Of a stretch of 64,000 nt of DNA, positions 1-14,074 are shown piece by piece. This DNA is from Alligator mississippiensis. Its lineage: Eukaryota > Chordata > Crocodylia > Alligatoridae. The DNA lies in assembly GCF_030867095.1 (NCBI RefSeq), contig NC_081835.1, positions 19,104,501-19,168,500 of the forward strand. Reading direction: 5' to 3'. The position numbers were made by a program, and so were the translations under genes. Every line of letters starts with the position of its first letter. The stretch's first letter is position 1. Under the pieces are notes generated by a model, which worked only from the letters and a program-made list of their open reading frames with translations, had not been told where the DNA came from and did no database searches.

Positions 1-100
1 ATGTGACCTTGGACAAGTGACTTTTTGCCACTGTGTGCCTCTGTTTTACTATCTGGAAAATGGGGTAATGATCCTGAGCCACCATTTGTTTGCAGTGTCT
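1..100 (+). repeat. MIR-type SINE fragment (cut by window edge)
   Basis: The opening bases read like the core and 3' part of a MIR element: 'tgaccttggacaagtgact', then 'gcctctgttttactatctgg', then 'aaaatggggtaatgat'. This matches the familiar MIR order (tgacc-ttgggcaagtcact, then cctcagtttcctcatctgta, then aaatggggataat). The 5' part lies outside the window. Confidence 0.6.
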
Positions 101-764
101 TTGAGATTGCTGGAAGGAAGGATCTAGAAAAACAGAACAAGATGAAATGCCTAGAAGCTGTTCACGCCCCACCAATAATAGCAGCTAGTGCCGGGTCTTA
201 TTATACTTGGGTCTTTGAACCCAGGCTGATACTCAGAGTGAAGCATGAATGGTGACACTTTTTATTTTTGCCATATAGGTCTAGTTCTAAAGTCAGATTC
301 TCATCTGTGGCTTCAAGAGGGGTAGATCACCCTAGAAAACCCAGTCTGTAATTCATAAATTAATACAGATACATATTCTGGACTTGTCTTTTCCCAATCA
401 TCCTTTGTAAAAACACATATGACTTTCTCCAGCCTTTCTATAAAGAACATACCCTAAATAGGCTTGCTGATGCTGCTGGTTCTTGATTGTCAGGGTGAAA
501 GTACTGCTGCTAAAATATTACTCATCCTGCACCATTTCATGTTCTCATTCAGTAGCTCCAGAGTGATGGAAATGCACTTCAGTGTATATACAGAAATGTG
601 AGCTAAATCACTTCCCACATCAACCCTACATCTGACTCCTTCCTTCAAAAATGCTGCTGAGATCACTGTGGCATAATATTAAAACACTGATGGCCCATTA
701 GTATCAGGCAAATAAATGTGAAATTTATAATGCAGAGGGAAGTGGAGGGATTGTTGTCTTATGG
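101..764. other. Intergenic, nothing recognised
   Basis: This is AT-rich unique-looking sequence. Open frames are short and show no domain, splice-bounded exon or codon pattern I recognise. Confidence 0.5.
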
Positions 765-905
765 GGAGACCACAGGAATGGAAAGCAAAACCCCCTGGGT
801 TCCACTTCCAGCTGTACTTTTTTGGTCTGTCATCACAGGCAAATCGCTTAATTGCTGGGTCTCAGTTGATCTATGAGTTAAACAGATATAAGGTGTATAC
901 TTCAT
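765..905 (+). repeat. MIR-type SINE, diverged
   Basis: The stretch holds 'ccctgggttccacttccagc', 'gtcatcacaggcaaatcgct' and 'tgggtctcagttgatctatg' in the order expected of a MIR (a 'ctgggttc' block, a 'gtgacc..gcaagtc' block, and a 'cctcagttt..ctgt' block). It is old and indel-bearing. Confidence 0.55.
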
Positions 906-3613
906 GGTGGCATAACCAACAGAGGTCAGCTGATTAAAAAACACTATGGATTTGCAATGTATATTTATCAACATATAATGGCCCATCTCTGCAGTTTCAG
1001 TAACGCAGATATTTCAAGCTCTCAGAAACCAGTTCTTCCTGAGATAGAAGTCAGCTAGGAGCAGATGACAAGAGTGTTGTAGATACTTCTTCACAGGATA
1101 GGCAGTAAAGGAAATCAAGTCTCGTAATAAAAACCACTGTATTTATTCATCAGGAAAGAAACAGGGCTTACATGTATGCTACTAAGCTGCTCAGAGTGTT
1201 CCTAGACATGCAGAACTAATCACAGAGAAATCTCCAGGATACTTATTGGGGATAAATTTGAGCTGCAATCATTAAGTATAGATAAACTGTCCTCACAAAA
1301 AAGCGGTTTTGATTTAGTGAATTATGTCATTTGACAAAGTGCACAGAGAACTACTGACAATTGGTAATAGGCAGAAAATAGAAGGTGGTTTATGGAAGAG
1401 TAGCAGACGTAGTAGGTAACTGATATCTAAGCTGAATTTAGACTATATACCACACAGCTTTGATGAGGAAAGCAGCTGTTAGAGGCCTTCTGGGATTCCC
1501 ATAAGGAATATGTATCTGCAGTTAACCTAACTAGTTGCTAAAAGGCGTGTCCAAGAAATGACTCAGAAGAACATTTATTAGATGAAGCTTCAGACTTTTC
1601 TAGATGTAAACACTGGGATCTGCTTGTTGAGATCACTGGAGTTATGCTGGAGATGACTGTAGTCTTATCTGTCCCTCTGCATATGTATCTAATTTTAGCT
1701 GAACAAACAGATACTTTCAGCGCCTAAATTCTGCACTCCTAAAAGGTGTCTTCCTTCAGGCATGGACAAAGTTTTACAGCAAATTTCTTTTAATCAGCCA
1801 GCAAAGTATGTCAACCTGTTTCCTGTTTATGCAGTGCTAAAATATATAGACATTTACTTTGCAGGACAGAACTAATCTTAATTAAGATGCTGCTCTAGTT
1901 GCTTTTTTTTCCCTTGACCTTTTAAACACAACGTTCATGTGAAAGTGAACTGACAACTTCTAAAAAGAAAATAAAACATGAATAAATAGAAACATAGAAA
2001 AGAGAAGCCACTTCATTTTGTGCTCGTCCATTCTGGTATAAATCAGATGCAACTCTTTAAGTCAGTGGGACTGCTTTGGTTAATATAAGTCTAAATAAGA
2101 AGAAAATCTAACTTAAACTTTCCCCTAAAGTCAATTTCATCTTAGGAAGAGGTTCATGGTTTTGGAGTCTTTTCTATGGTAAATTAGAAAAGGAAACAAA
2201 AAGGAATAGGTGGTTGAGGGACTGGTGATAGAATAGGGAGCCTTTCCTTCTTAGCCACTGCTTCAAATTTAATGCAGATTAGTAGTGGCTGAAAGTTATT
2301 CCCAGCTTGTGGCTCTTTATTGGTTCATGTGAAATGTGTTGTGGGTCTTAGTGTAGCCCCAAATGAACTGGTATACAAAGGGCTCAAAAAGTACCATTGT
2401 TAGCCAGCTTCCTTGTTGGCACCCCAAGCATTGAGGTGAAGGACTAAACGGGCCAATGGCATTCACTTTCTGCTCTCACCCCCAGAGGTGGTTCCTTTCG
2501 ATCAGACCTGAAATACAACGATGTGGCACTCTGCAAAGTTGTTGTTGCCTGGAATTGTACCTGTAAGGGGCCAACAAGCAAGACTATCATTATCTCTCAT
2601 AAACAGTAAACTCCTTGGAGATATAAGAAGAGATATATAAATGGGTGGGGCAGAGGGAAGGAGAAAAAGACTCATGTCAAATCTTGCTTCAAAATGAACC
2701 TTATTTGAAGTCTTGCCTCCTTAGGTGGAATCCCAGGGAAAAAAGCTCATGATAATTTTTTTAGGACCAAGGTTAATGTCCTTGAAGAAGAAAAATATAA
2801 TATTTAGTCTTGATTCCAAATGTCACAAAAGACACTTCAGCAGTGAAGTGTATGGTATGGTTATCCACAGCACCTGAATAAAAAACTGTTGATTGTGGGT
2901 CTGGAATGAATGTTGGCAGTATCCTTAGATCTCTTTGAGTTTAGGCATCAAAGTCTAGTCTCATTTACACAGTTGTTCACCCAGAGTAACCCTATTGAAG
3001 TCAATGTATTTGCACTGGTATAGCTAAGTATCTAAAAACTGTGTAACAACAGGTGCACTTGGCTTTTCCTGGTGATAAAAAGTTTCACTGCAAACCAATG
3101 AAACAGTCTGCTTCTGCGAATTATTGTACAGGGAAATTATTTGGCTACTATATATATGAAAGTAATGGGAAATTTGTATCGAACCTCACCTGATATGGAA
3201 TAGCCAAGATTAAACTGTCAGTGGAAAGTACCTGTTGTCTTCCCTGAATGGAGTATGGGGTTACTGGTCTGCTCTTAAGCTTTGTTGCTTGCTGAGAGAG
3301 GCTAGGGCAGGCAGATCTGCACAGGCCTTTTCTGAGCTGGTCTAGCTAATCTGCAAGCCAGTCAAAATGTGCTTTCCAGGTTTCTATGACATCTCAAACT
3401 TCACTCAAAATTCAGAAAATATAATAATCTGGGCATTATTTGTATACTTATTCTCCCAGGATCCCATCAGTAGGGAGGCCATGGGGACAAATCTCTATTC
3501 CCCCTGAAATCAGCAGCAAAAGTCCAGTTGTCTCCAAGATATGGCCCATGATCACCCTTTGAAGTGTTTACAGTGGACTATCCCTGAGACAGTGAGACTC
3601 ACTTAGAGGTGGG
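906..3613. other. Intergenic, nothing recognised
   Basis: About 2.7 kb without a supportable gene. It is AT-rich and has no long open frame, no CpG cluster and no clear mobile element. Confidence 0.5.
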
Positions 3614-3872
3614 GTGCCATGAGATTCTTTTAAGGGTGCCATGGGGTGTATTGCAATAAAAGCCTACACGTTTCACAAGATAAACCCAGAAATTTCAAAC
3701 AGGACTCCATAGTGTCAGAAACAATATGACCTATTGTGGTCTTTCTGTAACAGAAGAATTGCTCTATTCTTTTTCCCATAGTCAAGGAATGAATGAAAGC
3801 TAAGAGCTGGCAATTTCTGAGGGGTGCCCTGAGTTTAAAAATGTTGAAGACCAATAACATAGCCTAAGGCAA
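3614..3872 (+). mobile_element. hAT-like non-autonomous DNA element (copy A)
   Basis: This stretch aligns by eye with the one at 62046-62300 in the same orientation. Shared blocks include 'ataaacccaga.atttcaaac', 'gaattgctctatt' beside 'gagttgctctatt', and 'gggtgcc.tgagat.ctttt.a'. The right end runs 'ggggtgccctgagtttaaaa' then 'atgttgaagacca', a decayed form of the hAT-type end (ttgagaaccactg). It carries no transposase. The two copies differ widely, so the family is old. Confidence 0.6.
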
Positions 3873-6800
3873 ACACACCAGCATGCACCTCCCCTCCAAA
3901 CTTGGCCTAGGAATTCTAGTTCTGCAGAATGCCTTTCACATAGATAAAGAGGCAGAAGACTACACCTCCAGCAGTAATTGTGATGCACAAGATCTTAGGC
4001 TCTTCAGTGACTCACATTTTAATAGCTTAGGCATTTTACCACTTGGCCTTCTGATGTTCTCATACCAGGACACCAAGGAGCAGAGGCACAAAGCCATGTG
4101 GTACAGAGGCTTCAACCCTTCCCAGGATTTGTATTAAATATAACCTGCCTAGTTAAAGTGCTGTTTTTTTAGTAGTTTATGGCACACTTGTGTAAAGCAA
4201 AGTGGTTTGGAGCAGTCATCTGATGCATTAAATAATGCTTATCTTCCCAGGAATCTTGATATTTCCCTTGAACTGCTCAATCTTTAAACCAAGTAGAAAC
4301 AAAAATAACAACAACAACAAACCCTTCAGAAAAGCCAGAGGGAAAAAATGTTCAATACAAATACAGTCAAGAGGCTTAGGAATTTGTAAAACCTGAGTGT
4401 GTTACATTTCTAGGGACCCAGCCTGTTCTCCCACACTTTTCACTTGGCCAGAGTCCTTGTTCTTTTAAATCTAAGGAGAATATTTAACATTCTTCTGCTA
4501 CTGCAACATCAGAAAGGTCAACGTGTAGATTCTGATTTACTGACTAAGTTGATCTCTTTCAGCATGGGAGAAATAAATCATAAAATCCAAATCCAAAGCA
4601 AACAGTGGCTGCTTGGTTGAACTTCCTGTGAATTATTAATGATCCCATTCAGATATAATAGGGCTGTGATCTGCTATATCCCATTGATTGGAAGGGTGGC
4701 ATTTTGGGGAAGAGAGAGGTGGCTTGTTTCAGCTGTATTTGAGATCGGTAGAATTTTTGCATTGATTGCAATGTGAGCAGGATCAGAACTGTGTTGTAAC
4801 TCCACTAGGACTCATACATCGCCACTTTGATATCTGGAAATCAGTAGCAATTAGGTGACTTAAAAAATGGACCAGATTTGGTTGTTTATACCTAATTGCA
4901 TTAAAACTATGAGCTCCTTGTAGAAAAGCATATGTTAGGAGATCTCTTTGGGTATATGTCTGGAATACACACCTGAGTAACTTAGCCATTACTGGAACTC
5001 ACTGTTGTTCCGCTGAAAAACACCAGAAGGATCATTTCAAAGAAGGGAAGCAACTTCTTAGGAAAAGAGCATAAGAACCCTAACAGCATAACTCTACTGA
5101 ACTACTAAGAACACCATCTACTTAGTTAAATTATGGCAGCTTTTGGGGTGATGTTAATGAAAAAATGTACAACTAATTTGGTGCCAACAAAACCTCTAGA
5201 CACACAGCTTGTCAGAAAAGAGTGACAATATTATCCATAGCTTCCTGGGACTTGCACATGAGTCAAGGTGCAGAAGAAGTATATATTGGGTTTAGAAATA
5301 CAGTTTACCCACGTTTTAGTAAGGGAAAGGCAAACACAATAGGGAAAACCCTACAAACATCTAGCTCCATTTCTGAACATCTGCAGTTGCCTATCACATA
5401 TTTGTATATTTATGAAGATAAGATTTTGTGGCCTAAAAAAGTATCAAATAACTTTGAAAAATCATATGGAGTTTAGAAATACAATACAGGTTTTATTTAT
5501 AAAGCCTCACACAAGAGCCTCTGGGAGCTATTTTATATAAAGTTCAAATGAAATACGATAAAAATCAAATCAAACCAAAGCTCATTCATTGTGCACCAAA
5601 CAAAACTCTTCAGGTTTCAGCTTTGGTTTTAAAGCCAGAAAGGGAATTTGCTTGATGAATTTCTGTTGCTTCTTAGAATTCCAAATCAGACGACCACAAT
5701 TGCTAAGAGAATGATTTACAAACAGTTTTGATTTAAAAGATGGTGTTGTCATGAGACCAGAAGTGCAAGATTAAAAGAATTACTTTGGAAGCTGAAACAG
5801 TCCCGGGGATAAATAGCATGGATTTGGTGATTAGTTTTAAGGGTCAACAATATAATTTTATCTACAGAGCCTGTTTTTCAAGTAGGCAAGCAACAGCGTC
5901 TGCAAAAATGCACATACAATTGCCTGCTTAATTTTCAGGCACAATTACTGAAATTGCAAGCATAGTTAGACACACTAATGCCCATGTGCCCAGCAACCTA
6001 ATTTATCTGCCCAGCAGAAGTAACTGAACAAATTGGTCGTAATTTGGGGTAGGTCAATGTACATGCAATTGCATGGGTTTTTTGAAATGCAGGTTGAAAT
6101 ATTGTTTTGATAGACAAGAGGTAAGAGGTTTCTACTTCCTGATCTAATGTCAAAATAGATCTGCTAGACAGAAGGCTCAGTTACAATTTAAGGTCAAATA
6201 TTTTCAAAACCATCCGGCCTTAAAGTCACATCATTCTTCCTCCTGCTTTCTCCTTCCTAACTGTAATGTGTTTTTAGCATTAAAGGTGCTTTGGCCAGTG
6301 CCCTGTGAAATGCTAAAGAGAAATTAATATTTTATACCAAAATCTGGGTTCCCAATGGTGTAAAAGCTTTATAGAGCAACAATTTCTGATGCCTAGCTGA
6401 TTTCAAGAGAGCAGCTGCAAAATCAGGTTGGGAATGAAGTGCATACGGAAAACAAGGTGATAATCAGAATTATGTGAATCTTGTGACTTTTGAGTGCTGC
6501 AATCACTTAGAAATAACTTATATAAAAGTTTCCAACACAAACATATTTTTCTAAATGATGGTCCTAGGATCCAAAACTAAAAATAATAAAGAAACCATTA
6601 TCTTTCCCTGGGAGTATTATTCTGTGCGTGTCGGGGGTAGATTTGAACAATAAGCCTACCAGCTTCTACAAAGCCCAATCAGAAAAGCTATCATAAAGTA
6701 AGACAGTGAAAAAGAGCATTTCTGTCAAGTAAAGAGTTTTGTTTTATTTCATGATGCGCACACATTTTTCAAAGTGGCCCCAAGAAACCAATTTGCATTT

Positions 6801-9039
6801 TTTTTAGAAGCAAAGGAAGGGAACATATGCAAAACTATAGCCAAATCAAGCATTCAGGTAGTGTATAAGGGCTCAATGTCACTTTAATAAGAGGCTGATT
6901 AAAGCATATGCTAGTACTTTTCTTGGGGCTTTGTAATTTTCCTTTGATATTAATCTGTTGGCTAATATTGATTTACGTACTATAGACCCTCCACATTATC
7001 CAACAGAAGCCAACCACAGATTCCCCCCAGTTTTGGAATCCTGTTCCTAACAGCAGTAAGCTCCAGATCCTTTGGAGTAGATTGAAAATCTCATGCTTTC
7101 CCTAATCTATATGCCCTCAGTGCACCTATTTGTGCTTTCACATGATAAGAGAAACTATCTGCTTGTCATTTATCTGCCTAGTGTATTTATTATGTACATT
7201 TTTAGCATGCAGTTTAACAAATAAATATTAGATTTATGATAAAGCTTTCTTGCATTAAATGATAGCACTACACTTTTTACCTTAATCAGTATGTGCCCAT
7301 ATCTGTAACTGAGAGGCTGTATGTGAAGATTTGGGATGGAGTCCTAGCCTCATTGAAGTCAGTGGGAGTTTTGTTGTTATTTTGCCAGTGGGACTGCTGT
7401 TTTTCTGTTGTTTTTTTTTGTGTTGTGTAAGGTAGATCTTATAAAGATGGGTTATATTAACAAGGAGAGCCAGAAAGAGAAGACTTGTAATTTTATAGCT
7501 TTATTAAAAAAAAAAGATAGAGAGAGACAGCTGCAATATTGCCAGATAAGAGCATAGCTGAAGCAAGTACACCATTATAAAATGTCATTTATATATTATG
7601 AAGAGAGCACTGCTGTAAGTGCATTCAATAAAGAGATGTTCCAGAAGCCCCTGTGATCAAATGGGAGAAATGGAGGTGTGAGTCATAACTGTAGTTCAGG
7701 ATTCAAAACAACTTACGCAAAGCTACACAAATTCATGCAGTTAAACTCCCTCATGTCCTGGTAATTCTCCTAGAAGTTCCTGGGCACAATAAAGCATTGT
7801 ACTTGTGCTGGAAGGGAAAGCTAAACCCAGCTCTTTCAAAATCCTTAGAATTTAAGTGCCTGATGGTAGACACCCCCAAATTGGAAATCATTAGCATATA
7901 CTCTCAGATTTGAAATTTCCTGTGACCTTTGGGATGTGTGAACTGTGGATTCAAATTTTGCATTTCAGCTCCATCTGTATTTAGGACAGGCAGCAAAGAT
8001 GGATTTCATAGCCCACAAAAATTACAGATGCCACCTTTGACAATGGGACCCTTGAAATGGAAATCTGCTAGGCTAAAGGAAAATTATGTTTAAAAAGTAC
8101 CCCCTTCATTAAGCACTCAGGAGGTTTGTTTGCTGAAAATTTTTTAATTCAAGCATGTCTTTGCAGAGAGAAAGACTAGCATGCCACTTCATGCAGTTAT
8201 GTCTCAGTTGGCCACGTATACCATGTAATTACTTGGTAAATGAATGTGCAACCGGGTGGGGGCGTTGTTTTGTTCTTTTTTTAAAGAAACTGTTACTTTC
8301 TACCTGTTTTGAAAATAGGAACATAATTGCCAACATCTGTGTGCCACAGAGAACCTTCTCCCATCTGCCTTTTGGCACAGCTGCTTTCCCAGCTTCATGT
8401 AGAAGCTGGGAAAAAAACATCTCTTGAATGTGAATAAACACTCCAAGGGAAATTCTTCCATCATTGAAGGCAGTCGAACAGTAGCCACTATTTTAAGTAT
8501 GGCTGATCAGTACACTTCAGCCTCTGTTTGATAAAAGGGGAAATAATCAATTGGTTAAATTTGCAAGTAAAGTTTTATATTTTTAAGTTTTTACAAAACC
8601 TGATAAAAATAGGAGTGTTTTCTTAGATGTTTAAAGTTTTCCTAGATTTTAATGAAATCAATCCTTAGATTGTACATCCTTTGGGCTAGATCCAAGACAA
8701 GGCTTAAGAGCCTTCAATTTTGGTGCTTTCCTATAAAGCCTGTGCTTAGGTGTTGTCCTGAACATGGCTGGTCCTAAATATGTATTTATGTGCTTTCCAG
8801 AAATGGGGCCTTTCCAGAAATTAAGCTACAGGCTGGGGTGGGGGGCAAACTCTTCAGTTGTCCTGTTGGAGTTAGGCTATTATGCAGAAAGAAATGCACA
8901 ATGTATGGAGCCAGAAGGAGAGTGCATGATTCTGCAACCTATTGTAGAGAATGAAGCAGGGAGGAGGAAAGTTTGGGGTTCTAGTCCATGATCTCATAAT
9001 TACTTATGCATTTTGCATTAAGCAGTCACTGGATAAAAA
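3873..9039. other. Intergenic; no gene seen
   Basis: About 5 kb with no supportable coding exon. The part from about 6390 to 7290 is AT-rich, lacks repeat signatures and has many homeodomain-like ATTA and octamer-like cores, so it could include conserved non-coding sequence. I cannot show that without alignment. The stretch 5880-6100 has several 'aattgc' words and may be an old repeat. Confidence 0.4.
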
Positions 9040-9132
9040 TAAATAAATAAAAATCCTGGGAGTAGAGCTAGAATCCAGGTCTCCCCTTTTCTGCATGGGC
9101 ATCTTAACCATAGGACTACAGGGTTATGCTAT
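9040..9132 (-). repeat. SINE 3'/tRNA-like fragment
   Basis: The words 'agctagaatccaggtctccc' and 'catcttaaccataggactac' resemble the reverse complement of a tRNA-derived SINE head (a B box read backwards, then 'ctaaccactagactac'). It is short and diverged. Confidence 0.4.
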
Positions 9133-12100
9133 TTCTTGTGCTCTTTCTGGACCCATGAATCTTGTATTCCTTTTGGCACAACAGATCACTCTGAACAGAC
9201 AGCGAGGAGCATCCTGCTCTTCCTTACCCATAGCTGTTGGCTAGGCCACTCTCCTTGGAGACAGATGTAGGTCTGAATCATTTTGACTAAAGAAGTCATA
9301 GGAACATGGCCTTAGCTTCCCAGGGCAGTGTTCTAACTATTAGGCTTTATTATATAAAGGAGCTCATCACCCCAGCTTTGCTTTAATAAAAGAAGCAGCT
9401 ATGACTACATTTTGGCGATGCTGTTGTGTTAGGTGTGCTCTAAGCATGCCTGCTTGACTGGACCACTCCATAGACTTAAGTACCATTCAGCCTAGTTTCT
9501 GGATTCCATGATATGTAGTTGCTCAGATAACTGGGCACACACTGTACAACCACAGCTGCAGATATCTAGATAACTCTCAGGACAAAAAAGGAGATGCCTA
9601 GTGAATTTTATGTTCTTCCATTCCAGGATAAGATAGCCACTGAACAGGGCATTGGGGCTAGTAGATTCCTGAAGTCCATCCAAGTCCTGCTCTTTGGCAC
9701 TTATGGCCTTTTCTGAATCTAGCCCTTTGTGCTAGAATCATCTTATGGCCACAGACCCAATCCTACAAAGTGCTCTGAGTAGAGAAGCCTCAGTGAAGTC
9801 AATAGGTCTGTGTGGCACAGAGATCCAATGTGCATGGTGCTGTTTCAGGTCTACAGTTGAATTGCATTTAGCACCAGGAGTATTGATTCTGAATGGGGCC
9901 TCTGCACACAGCTGTAATCTAGCTATTAAATAATAACAGTAATGATACTTGTCTAACGTGTGCGCATATTTCATGCAAGCTAACAGAGGTGGCAACATAA
10001 GCAAAGCAGCTCTTCCACCTTGTGGTTAAACAGAATATTACTCCCAGCATTTTGCATTAAGTATCAGAGTCAGAGATCAATTATGGACAGTTACATTAAA
10101 CAGACAAATCACACAAACCCCCAGTGCAACAGCAAATCCTCACCTGTAAACAAATACTAAATTTATTAATGTCAGCCATATGAACATATAGATGGTAAGG
10201 GTAATGTGTATGTATGCATGTAAATAAGTCAATGCAGTTATGTTGCCCTCTAGTGACTGCTGCCCTCAGATGATCTAAGACCTGGTAGCACAACAGCTGA
10301 CACAAATCTCCTTTAGCCCACCTGGTAAAAGACTATGTTTATTGCAAATTGAAAATTTTATCATGCTGATAGTGAAATGGTAATTGAAGAGGAGATTGCT
10401 ATGGAGATTAAGAAAGTAGACTTTTTAAATGGAGACTATTAACCCACTGCACTCAGCCATTATAAATGGAGCTGGGAAGTATACCAATTCACACATAGAG
10501 ACATTGAGTAACTCCCCTTCTTCCCACTCTACAACCCTTCCACCCTCAACTATTTGCCTATTTCCACCTGGCTATTTAAGCAATCATGCTATTCTCTGCA
10601 GGTTCCATTAGGGGACAATTAACTGCAATATGGGTCCAGCATCCCAAGTTAATCACCCCAGAATGAAGCCCAAATTTTAAAGCTGTAATTAAATGTCAAT
10701 TCTGCACTAATGTTATCAATGTATAATCAGATATATAATTTTGCAGCAAATGCTCAAGATTTTCACTGTGTGAAACAGTGGAATGCACTGGCTAACAGAC
10801 TTTGGAGCCAGTAAGTGAATATTAATGTTTTTAATGGTCCTAAATTGCACTTCATTTCTGAGGCAGGATTAGCTTGGTTATGTAAGAGAGACTGATTTGG
10901 TTCAAGAAAGAATAGCAAGGCATGAAAAGAATAAGCTGTTTAAAATCTATGTCTGCTTCTTTTCAGCTGTTGCTTGCCTTTGAAGAGTGGCTTATTAATT
11001 ATTGTTATAATCCTAAGCATCATTATTATTATCCCAATAGCACCAAATGTCACCAATCAGGATTGGTGTCTTATTGTACTAGGTGTGCTCTACAAGCACA
11101 GAGGAAAAAACAGTCCTCACATGTGACATTCCTTTTTCATCACTCAATTTACAACAGTCCACATGTCAGATTTGTTACCAATATAAATTACCAAAGTTGC
11201 TGGAAGTCGCTGCAGGTAGGAATTTAACCTATTGGCCCATTCAGAGGTGTAACTACCAATTTTGGCCCACTGATGCTGTTGAGTGCTAGGGTGGAGGTAT
11301 AGAGAGCTGCAGGATGTTGCTGGTACTCTGCTTGCCCCACCCCAATAATGCTACTGTAATTATGTTTTCAAGTTCTTTTGCTCTTCAGTGGTTTGACAGA
11401 ATTATGTCTATTTATGGAAGAGAAATAATGTGGTTTGTACTGTAGTGTGCTTTGCCTTGCTTTCGGTTGGCAGAGGAAAGACTATTCACTCCAGGACCCT
11501 AAAAGATTAGAATATTGGAATCTTATTTATAATTAGGGCTGTATCTGGCACATTTCAGATCTGGGAACAAACTTTCCCCAAAAATGAGGCTGTTCAGTTA
11601 TAGTGTTCCAGATGGGACTAATTACTGAGATAAACAAGAGCTGCTGAGTTTAGATCTGGATTTGAATCTAGTCTCCCACCAACTTGTGAAAGGAGTTACA
11701 AATGATCCATCCCTATGATCCAGCTCAGGTCCATATCTGGTTATAAACATTTTTTTATTATTACAATGGCAAACACATCAAAGCTCTTCATTGTTTTAAA
11801 TTAATTTTTCAAAACAATCAACAAACCAAGAAATCTGACAGCTAGCCAATGCAGAATAACACAATCTATTTCTTCAGCTATTTTTATATCGCTGATAAAG
11901 GCTACTAGTAGTCCCACAGATTGTTCATGTCTACCTCCAAGAAGCTAATTTTTAAGAGTGAGATTAATTCTGGTGAAAGGAGTTGAACTGAGATCCCTAA
12001 AAGTTTAATTTTATATTTTTAACAGCCCAAGTGCAGGAGAGGAAACAGATTGGGAAGTTTCTTTTCTTTTTCCAGCCTCTACATGCACAAGTGCTCCAAC

Positions 12101-12274
12101 CTGACCAAAAAGTAACACCTCCAGGAGAAGGTGGATTATAGTAGCCGCAGGATTTTTATTTGGCATAAGGCCATTCTGTCATGTCTGATGACATTCCAAT
12201 TTATCTTGGCAAGGATCACAAGACTTTGTGATTCTATTACATATTTCAGCCAAGGATTACAAATGACTTTACAT
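9133..12274. other. Intergenic; no gene seen
   Basis: About 3.1 kb of AT-rich sequence. Open frames up to about 100 codons exist but have low-complexity or frame-shadow composition and no known domain. Confidence 0.45.
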
Positions 12275-12420
12275 AAATGGATGAGAAATCATTGCCCCCA
12301 TTTTACAAACAGGGAAACCGAGGTGCGGAAATGGTATGTGAATCAACCAAATACACAGAGACAGCAGCTGAGTCTGGAAGACGACACTAATTCCAGCACT
12401 ATGCTTAATATGCTACAGCA
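12275..12420 (-). repeat. MIR-type SINE
   Basis: The block 'ccccattttacaaacaggga' followed by 'aaccgaggtgcggaaatgg' is the reverse complement of the MIR core (ccattttacagatgaggaaactgaggc). It continues with a decayed 'gaatcaacc..acacag..agcagctgagtctgg', as expected for MIR in minus orientation. Confidence 0.65.
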
Positions 12421-12944
12421 TAGTTACCTCTAATTTTTAACATAAGGTCACCATGCTGTCTCTTGGTAGGCTGACATTGCAAAGAGGTGTGACACTTTTT
12501 TTGACATACTGTGTCACAGCATGATGGCATTCTGATGCCATGTCAATCTGCTGAACCAAGCTGTCATCAATCTCTGTCTTCATTCAATGGTGTTTTGACA
12601 TAACCAAATGACATTTGTATGCACAATGCAGTCGCACCATATTGCAGGTGAGGATATCTTGATGTAACAAAATGTTTTCACATATTTCTCTGCCTCAGTG
12701 TTTTCATACTGGTATCCAATGGTACAATCAACCTAATGTCAGTGGCCATCTAATGTGTTAGTATTTGGCTGCTACGGGTGTAAGGAGCTATTTCTGCAAT
12801 CCTGTCAGGGATCCGAAGCTGTCCACATTTAAGTCTTCTGAAAGACCCAGTTCTACCTACTTACAATAAGTCTAGGTGACTTTTATTAAAACCCCTGTAG
12901 TCCCCCTTCCTTTAACCTCTGTCTATTTATGTGTCTGTCCTTAT

Positions 12945-13152
12945 ACATCAGACGAGGCAAGAATTTCTTAGGCCAGTATCTTTTACTGGGCCAGCTGCAT
13001 AGTTGGGATAGAGTTAGACAAGCTATTGAATACAAGATGTTCTTCATCAGGTCTCAGATAAAAGCTTGACCGAAAGCACGTCTAACACTATCCTAACTGT
13101 GCAGTTGGTCCAATAAAATATATCACACTAATTGAGTCCTTGTCTCTTGTAT
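12945..13152. mobile_element. Palindromic non-autonomous DNA transposon
   Basis: The left arm (about 12950-13025) and right arm (about 13075-13150) are inverted copies. The left reads 'gccagtatcttttactgggc' then 'cagctgcatagttgggatag'. The right, reversed, reads 'gatatattttattggaccaa' then 'ctgcacagttaggatag'. Between them lies 'gttcttcatcaggtctcaga'. This matches a high-copy reptile repeat that I remember (tatcttttattggaccaac ... agctcttcttcaggtc). There is no coding capacity. I leave the superfamily open. Confidence 0.6.
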
Positions 13153-14074
13153 GATTCCTGGACTACAGCAACATCACTCTTACTCTGCAGTGATCTTCAC
13201 TACAAAGATTGTCCCTTTACAGATGCCTCAAAAGTGCCTAGCTTCTCTTGGCACTACCATATACCAGCATGGCTGATGCTGCCATCATGTTTTGAATGAC
13301 ACCAACCCACTGTATGGGGAACATAACACAAATCCTTGGCTGTAGGGCTGATAAGTTCATGTTTTCCTGAAAGCCTCCAGCTCCCGGAGTCTTGTGATTT
13401 CAGAAGAGCCTTAGTTTTTGGTGGGTTATTTTTTTGGTGGTGGAAATGAAACAGTTTCTTTGCTGCAGATGGGGGCAGAGGGTGCAACAGCGCACTTACA
13501 CCCACTCTTGGATCCCTACTCCACCCAAAGTTTAAAACCAAGTGCACGGCAGTGGCAGCAGCATTTTCAATCAGGCAGTGCTGAAGGAGTCACTTGATTT
13601 CATGGCTCATTATAATCTACCAATTTCTTCTAAACTTTTCATTGCACAGGTCTTGATGGCCCCCTCTCCTTTTAAACTGTCTTGATGTTCCACCCATCAA
13701 GCTAGCCTTTCCTCTGCAGCGCTGCTGTCTGTTAGCTGCTCCTGGTAAGGACGCTCCTGTTTCGTAGCCCTGCTGGTTGTTTTTAGCTCATTCCAATTAA
13801 GCCATATAGGTTTTTGCTTCTATCTTAGAGAGAAGGACGCAGCCCCCAAGCCTGGCGTTTATTTGGAACCGGAGAAAAATGTGTGTTGTTTTTATACGAG
13901 ATGCCGCCCCTCGCCATCTGCACACCTTACATCCGCGCATGGCTGCAGACAAAAAGGCTTGAGCCCTGCAGTGCTTGGGGCAAAGCCAGGCGAGCAAAGA
14001 GCAGCCCCACTGACTTGTGTGTGCCCGTATTTACACTTCTGGAGTCAAGGCCATGAGAGGGGAGGGCCTAACTC
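13153..14074. other. Intergenic flank of SEC61A1
   Basis: No gene is seen. CpG content begins to rise after about 13700. There is no splice-bounded reading frame. Confidence 0.4.

Noticed and set aside
5880-6100. Cluster of 'aattgc' words suggesting an old repeat
   Set aside because: The spacing is irregular and I could not define ends or a second copy.
7340-7400. 'gaagtcagtgggag'-type words, also near 2060, 2995, 9795 and 36480
   Set aside because: Probably remnants of a common sauropsid repeat, but each match is too short to annotate as an element.
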